Source: Bacteroidales bacterium
Lineage (GTDB): Bacteria > Bacteroidota > Bacteroidia > Bacteroidales > UBA4181
Direction: 5' to 3'
Assembly: GCA_028700615.1 (NCBI GenBank)
Contig: JAQVSH010000019.1
Location: 1 to 15,797, forward strand
DNA: 15,797 nucleotides
Shown here: piece by piece, positions 15,781-15,797 of the stretch
Layout of the letters: each line of letters starts with the position of its first letter
How positions within the stretch are numbered: the stretch's first letter is position 1
Position numbers and translations under genes: made by a program
The notes under the pieces: model-generated
The model's database searches: none
Told to the model about the DNA's origin: nothing
The model's input: only the letters and a program-made list of their open reading frames with translations

Positions 15781-15797
15781 ACAATCTAAAAACACTC

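Overview
The window looks like a chromosomal segment of a Bacteroidota bacterium, most likely Bacteroidales. Four things suggest this: the rpmB-rpmG-DUF4295 ribosomal protein string, AT-rich start contexts without clear Shine-Dalgarno sequences, several matches to the Bacteroidota -7 promoter element TAnnTTTG, and the lipoprotein glycosidase repertoire. I cannot name a genus from the sequence alone.

Layout. (1) 11-678, minus strand: rpmB (bL28), rpmG (bL33) and a 52-residue DUF4295 protein (a Bacteroidota-specific ribosomal protein, bL38 as I recall it), ending in a strong hairpin terminator. (2) 871-5915: three unrelated accessory genes, namely an exported serine hydrolase of the beta-lactamase/PBP fold (minus), an AlkD-type DNA alkylation repair glycosylase (plus) and a lipoprotein GH78 alpha-L-rhamnosidase (plus). 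(3) 5946-7220, minus: cinA, facing a compact promoter region and a tRNA-Thr(CGU)/tRNA-Gly(CCC) pair on the plus strand that ends in a clear terminator. (4) 7634-9139, minus: an IMP dehydrogenase of the unusual Tritrichomonas foetus-like type, with a GC-rich inverted repeat in its leader. (5) 9385-15780, plus: a tightly packed three-gene operon of exported proteins. In order these are a coiled-coil protein of unknown family, a secreted protein with an Ig-like segment, ankyrin repeats and a helical tail, and a protein with about 14 WD40 repeats (two seven-bladed propellers) that ends in a two-helix PLDc_N-type membrane anchor.

The first four blocks are mainly housekeeping (translation, tRNA supply, NAD salvage, guanine nucleotide synthesis) with accessory genes between them. 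The last block is the best candidate for an undescribed system. Its genes overlap or nearly touch (20-nt overlap, then a 2-nt gap), all three products carry export signals, and two are built almost entirely of protein-interaction repeats. No enzyme domain is recognisable in any of the three. I infer an envelope-located scaffold or sensing complex; its function is unknown. The operon may continue past the right edge, since only 17 nt remain after the last stop codon.
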